Shown piece after piece: positions 62,101 to 64,000 of a stretch of DNA of 64,000 nucleotides. Below the pieces are notes generated by a model. It was not told the origin of the DNA. It did not search any database and saw only the letters and a list, made by a program, of their open reading frames with translations. The stretch is taken from positions 186,001 through 250,000 of the forward strand of contig NZ_FNDJ01000008.1 in the NCBI RefSeq assembly GCF_900099965.1. Direction: 5' to 3'. A program made the translations under genes and the position numbers. The stretch comes from Nonomuraea jiangxiensis. Its GTDB lineage: Bacteria > Actinomycetota > Actinomycetes > Streptosporangiales > Streptosporangiaceae. Within the stretch, counting starts at the first letter, position 1; the number at the start of each line of letters is the position of its first letter.

Positions 62101-62881
62101 CAACAGTTTCGTGCCCGGCACGACCGTGCTGATGGCCGACGGCACGCGCCGGCCGATCGAGGAGGTACGGCTCGGCGACGAGGTGCTGGCCACCGATCCC
62201 GAGACCGGGGAGACGTCCGCCCGGCCCGTCGTGGCGACCATCCTCGGCGAGGGCCACAAACATCTGGTCGAGGTCACCGTCGACACCGACGGCCCGCGCG
62301 GCGACGACACCGGCCTGGTGATCGCCACCGACAACCACCCGTTCTGGGTCGACGACGAGGGCCGCTGGACGGACGCCGCCGACCTGGAGGCAGGCGACAC
62401 CGTGCTCACCCCCGAGGGCGACCGGCTCACCGTCGTGAGCCTGCGGGAGCGCGAGGCCGACCTGCGGGTGCACAACCTCACGATCGACGGCGTCCACACG
62501 TACTACGTGACCACCGGTGACGCCGACGTCCTCGTGCACAACAAGAACCGCGGAGGCTGCGGACCGACGCACCGCGACAACCAGCGGCTCGCCAAGCAAT
62601 CCTTCAACCACGCGAAGGAGGCGCGCAAGAGCGAGGCGAGATCACACAACCCAGTGGCCCCGAGGGTTCTCAAGATCGCGGAGGTGAAACCGAAACCGAC
62701 GCGTGAGGAGCGGGCGTTGGCCGCCGCCAAGTACCAGGAGATAGCAAGCGATCGGCTCGGCACCCCGATCTCGGAATTGGCCACGCTGGTCGGCTGGCGC
62801 TACGCACCGATAGTTGGGCCTGTCATACGTGTGGCTGGCGCCGGCTTCGGCTGGATAAGGGGAAAGAATCCGCCGGACTGA
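56144..62881 (+). CDS. RHS-repeat polymorphic-toxin-like protein with C-terminal Hint domain
   Basis: A 2245-residue secreted giant. Signal peptide to about residue 30 (TTARADQ). A SpvB-like N-terminal region (SFTASSLSPTAKW, DFSWSYPLRTPP) is followed by many YD repeats and the RHS core end LGAREYDPAAGRFLSVDPV with NLHGYAYSQNNPVTFSDPTG. A helical pre-toxin region (about 1860-1970) follows, then a Hint autoprocessing domain. The Hint starts at C1986 (SCNSFVPGTTVLMADGTRRP) and ends at VLVHN (H2132-N2133). The final ~112 residues are unrecognised, contain QRLAKQSFNHAKEARKSEAR and end in a hydrophobic stretch. Toxin activity of the tail is unproved. Confidence 0.9.
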   Translation: MGSRRMRRVAFIALGSLLTTHLIVLPTTARADQWNPPEPQKDTLVKGAPVPVESRKPDPAEARALKEPPAVAWPKPGNGTVELGAAGAARAASLVAVPGLPVRVGPATNAGESSTARTPGPQRVRVELLGREGSRAEVRLRVTRADDATQVAPVRLEFDYSAFRHAYGGDWAARLRLVELPGCAPAATCPVPRPLPTRNDVTRGTLTADVKASATGAGGLYAITGAPSGGTGSFTASSLSPTAKWQVSAQTGDFSWSYPLRTPPSLGGPTPQLALTYSAGSVDGRTASTNNQPSWAGEGFDFTPGGFIERRYKSCNDDDVTPKTGEQCWAGENATMMLGGSATELVRDTATGKWRPKHDDGSRVEKLTGAANGDNDGEHWKVTTPEGTQYFFGLNRLPGWSSGKQESRSAWTVPVFGDDSGEPCHGSDFAGSWCQQAYRWNLDHVVDSHGNTLSYFYTQEVNHYGRNITAADETPYVAGGYLQRVEYGQRAGQVYTTPATARALFTVAERCLVTASFDCAPDKLTEANAKHWPDVPADQICAAGKDCPNFAPTFFTRKRLAKVTTQVLSGTSYTDVDSWTLTHTFPATGDGMSAALWLEKLQHTGHVGGTASTPAIDFDGVEMPNRVDGLEGIAPMTKWRIGAVNNETGGRLMVNYSQPECTRSSLPQAHANGRRCFPTYWAPEGATDPYLDWFHKYVAVQVLEDDVTGGSPIVRTDYSYLGAAAWAFDDQELVPDKRRTWSQWRGYEKVQVIKGGDGDQRTATEHLFFRGMHGDRQPDNGRRNVQVTDSEGVKADDHWRLQGFERETRYLNGPGGAEDSGTINDPWLHGPTADGGGDQAYKLDTAKVRSRTRLSTGVLRRTETQRSFDAEGAVTQLNDLGDVTTPDDDECTRYTYARNTTAWIMSLPSRTETVAVACTATPSRPADVIGDGRMSYDGGAHGAAPTKGDLTKVEELDSYSGDQPQYVTVARSTFDDYGRVKETYDAAGNLSRTEYTPATGGPVTKVAAANALGHTETTWLRPEWGTMAAQEDANGRRTDLAYEPMGRLAKVWLPGRDPSKPPNGEFTYQVRTDQPVAVTTRTLRNDGTYTVGHELYDGLLRLRQTQLPAHGGGRLLSDTIYNTLGQVAKKNDVYTNADPPSTALLGVADGDVPAQFVYGYDALGRTTSESLKVMGTEKWRTTTTHAPDRIDVDPPTGDTPTTTILDSRGRAVELRQYKGEAPTGDYDATRYTYAKNGQQETTTDPAGNVWRSHFDLRNRVTKAEDPDKGASTYTYDVLGQMTTSTDARGRTLAYVYDKLGRRTATHEDSASGPKLAGWTYDTLADGTQVKGMPVASTRYAGGHAYTTRVDSYDDQYRPTSLSYVIPGAEGALAGTYAFRFRYNADGTVDSMTLPAAGRLESETVRTLYTELGLPRETRSNLATYVGNTLYTKQGEPLQERWGAEGSVVLHDYTYEEGTRRVARRITDRQTGSQVRHADVRYSYDQAGNILKIADTPPVENAPSDVQCFAYDYLRRLTEAWTATNDCATAANASVVGGAAPYWHSYTYDKTGGRLTETRHAVGGATRDTTSTYAYPGPGRARPHALQQVTTEGPAGTRLDTYSYDNAGNTTVRKLGEVEQRMEWDAEGQLAKVTEDGKVTSFLYDADGNRLIRRDPAGTTLYLGTTELKLATGGTAAQATRYYAHGSETVAVRTDDQRLTWLVPDHNGTAEMSVDAESLQVTRRRFDPFGNPRGPQPASWPSQQAFIGGTADASTGLTHLGAREYDPAAGRFLSVDPVMDPSDPQNLHGYAYSQNNPVTFSDPTGLREVCGNYSGECADAPPDGTRPGGGSPGGGGSPPPPKGGPSQKDQDDAKRTTKKSWMDVAIEVGGKAILDIIGYTDVKDCLGGSIGACASAVIGIVPWGKIAKTLKAAYRAAKAVLAWYERVKWARRVLREADEAAAAAAKYQDDLAKWKKAQEAASATKKAEAGPAGGKNLVDVAGGGASCNSFVPGTTVLMADGTRRPIEEVRLGDEVLATDPETGETSARPVVATILGEGHKHLVEVTVDTDGPRGDDTGLVIATDNHPFWVDDEGRWTDAADLEAGDTVLTPEGDRLTVVSLREREADLRVHNLTIDGVHTYYVTTGDADVLVHNKNRGGCGPTHRDNQRLAKQSFNHAKEARKSEARSHNPVAPRVLKIAEVKPKPTREERALAAAKYQEIASDRLGTPISELATLVGWRYAPIVGPVIRVAGAGFGWIRGKNPPD

Positions 62882-62917
62882 GCAGGGTGACCTGCCAAGA
62901 AGAAAGGCTGCGGACAC

Positions 62918-63037
62918 ATGGATCAACGTTACGGCACCAAGGCATCAGTGAAGCTCGACAAGACGCTGAGATACTCGTGCCAGGCCCAGCTCCTGGCAAT
63001 TCCCTGTTCGCCATATTCGATATCCACAACGGCTTGA
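62918..63037 (+). CDS. Small open frame after RHS; possible remnant of an immunity gene
   Basis: A 39-residue frame, MDQRYGTKASVKLDKTLRYS onward, starts about ten bases after GAAAGG and 37 bases after the RHS stop. That is where an immunity gene usually sits. It matches no family I know and is short, so it may be a truncated immunity gene, a small gene or chance. Confidence 0.3.
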   Translation: MDQRYGTKASVKLDKTLRYSCQAQLLAIPCSPYSISTTA

Positions 63038-63168
63038 ATCAGCACGAGTGGGCGGCGCCGGCGCGAGCGGGATGCTTCAGGGACTGACAGTGCAAATATC
63101 CACCTGTACTTGAAATAGTTCGCTACGGCGGCGCGGTGAACATCCCAAGATTAAGAAATCGAAGCTGA

Positions 63169-63252
63169 GGTTTCGCCGAGTTCACCGCCGCGGCCGTGCT
63201 ACTGGGCGGCCTTGTCGCGCCGACTCCGACGGCGGGTGCGGCCACGCCCTGA
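63169..63252 (+). pseudogene. Signal-peptide-like fragment
   Basis: A short frame ending at TGA 63252 reads FTAAAVLLGGLVAPTPTAGA, like the hydrophobic core and cleavage site of a signal peptide, without its own start or body. It looks like the remnant of a secreted-protein gene. Confidence 0.35.
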
Positions 63253-63287
63253 CCCTCCGCAAGATCTCATCCTGAGAGGAAACGCCG

Positions 63288-64000
63288 ATGACCACCTGTC
63301 CCTCCCGGAGCCGCGTACGTCGCACGGCGACCGTGGCAGCGCTCGGCCTGGCCGTGCTGGTGACCGCCGTCCCCTTACCGGCGTACGCGGCCGTGCCGGA
63401 GTTCCAGCTGCCGTTCCCCTGCGGCCAGAAGTGGCGGCTGGACACCTGGGCGCACTCCCCCGCGCTCGACATGGTCAAGGAGCCCGACCAGGCCGGCACC
63501 GACGGCGCGGTGCTGGTCGCCCCCGCCGCCGGGACCGTCAACCAGTCCTTCTACCACTCCAACGCCGGCAACCTGATCCAGATCGATCACGGCGGCGGCC
63601 ACTTCACCACCTACATTCACCTGAAGTCCCGGACCCTCAACGTCGGCGCCCGCGTCCAGCAGGGGCAGGAGATCGGGCGGGTCGGCGCGACGGGCCCCAC
63701 CTCCAACGGGCATCCCCACCTGCACTACGAGCAGGGCTACGACAGGAACGGCGACAGGCGCGCCACCTGGGGAGCCGACGGCACCGAGCGGGTGCGCCCG
63801 AGCTTCAACGGGGTCGAGTACGGCCAGAGCGACGGCCGTACCTGGCGCAACGTGACCAGCGCCAACGGCTGCCCCACCAGCGCCGTGGAGGGGCGGTTGT
63901 ACCGGGAGCCCAACGGCACCATCGCGGTCATCGCCGGAGGCGCGCCCGTGCGCTTCGCCAACATGGACGAGCTCAACGCCACCGGGTACGGCAGCGTGCC
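63288..64000 (+). CDS. Secreted M23 (LytM) family metallopeptidase, cut by the window edge
   Basis: At least 237 residues, open to the right edge. Signal peptide to about residue 35 (PLPAYAAVP). The LytM fold follows: DTWAHSPALDMV (first zinc His and Asp), VLVAPAAGTVNQSF, NLIQIDHGGGHFTTYIHLKS, VQQGQEIGRVGATG and HPHLHYEQG (the HxH motif). A further beta region (YGQSDGRTWRNVTSANGCP) begins downstream, perhaps for substrate binding. Such enzymes cut peptidoglycan cross-links or other proteins. ATG 63288 follows GAGAGGA. Confidence 0.85.
   Translation, partial: MTTCPSRSRVRRTATVAALGLAVLVTAVPLPAYAAVPEFQLPFPCGQKWRLDTWAHSPALDMVKEPDQAGTDGAVLVAPAAGTVNQSFYHSNAGNLIQIDHGGGHFTTYIHLKSRTLNVGARVQQGQEIGRVGATGPTSNGHPHLHYEQGYDRNGDRRATWGADGTERVRPSFNGVEYGQSDGRTWRNVTSANGCPTSAVEGRLYREPNGTIAVIAGGAPVRFANMDELNATGYGSV

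Noticed and set aside
62099..62542. An intein inside the RHS protein
   Set aside because: The Hint fold sits near the C terminus after the RHS core and there is no C-extein body with a continued host domain; it is an autoprocessing Hint as in polymorphic toxins.
1..64000. tRNA, rRNA, CRISPR arrays, prophage
   Set aside because: No cloverleaf with TTCRA and CCA-like end, no regular repeat-spacer array, and no phage structural genes were seen on reading.

Overview
The window is about 70% GC, with GTG and TTG starts, ATGA stop/start overlaps and several leaderless promoters. Together with F420-dependent oxidoreductase, ECF41 sigma factor and Tat-exported enzyme families, this points to a filamentous actinomycete. 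A Streptosporangiales/Nonomuraea-like host is my inference; there is no rRNA or marker gene to prove it. I see no tRNA, rRNA or CRISPR array.

Layout. 1-1.5 kb: NAD salvage, end of pnuC plus a nadR-like bifunctional enzyme. 1.75-10.5 kb: an accessory cell-wall block. ddl, murF and a YgeA/RacX-type broad amino-acid racemase run rightward. A VanY-type D,D-carboxypeptidase and a STAND ATPase run leftward. A response regulator, sensor kinase and short GerMN lipoprotein (a reduced MtrA-MtrB-LpqB layout) diverge from vanY across a region with repeated TGTCAC elements. 10.5-12.7 kb: MFS exporter and divergent TetR with two tandem operators. 12.7-15.8 kb: NarL-type two-component system and a polytopic membrane protein. 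15.9-17.7 kb: secreted TAP-type peptidase. 17.7-20.2 kb: F420/LLM oxidoreductase and NmrA-like reductase under a divergent TetR with a perfect 13-bp inverted repeat. 20.2-22.9 kb: DJ-1/PfpI protein, divergent GATase1-AraC regulator and an ornithine cyclodeaminase-family enzyme. 22.9-25.1 kb: ECF41 sigma factor diverging from a WrbA-like quinone reductase and a SnoaL-like protein, with two matching promoter copies between them.

25.1-37.9 kb: a carbohydrate-use locus. A broken metallophosphoesterase is followed by a LacI repressor, a perfect 16-bp operator, an ABC importer without its own ATPase, a very large GH38 alpha-mannosidase, a parvulin/SurA-like protein and a secreted GH95-like enzyme carrying a discoidin domain. 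The importer, the mannosidase and the parvulin-like gene are tightly spaced and could form one mannoside-inducible operon.

38-49.9 kb: small regulator/enzyme pairs (Nudix, AKR with an XRE repressor, MarR with cupin and DoxX, TetR, MDR reductase, APH-like kinase, methyltransferase, Nudix) mixed with decayed genes: an S9 peptidase missing its catalytic serine, an AKR fragment, and an internally deleted two-gene transposon. 49.9-52.4 kb: membrane protein and Tat-exported acetamidase/formamidase family protein. 52.7-64 kb: a secreted LamG protein, a 2245-residue RHS protein with a C-terminal Hint domain and an unrecognised tail, remnants where an immunity gene would be expected, and a secreted M23 peptidase cut by the right edge.

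The strongest leads are the ddl-murF-racemase/vanY block, the mirrored ECF41 promoters, the RHS-Hint tail, and the parvulin-like gene inside the mannosidase operon.
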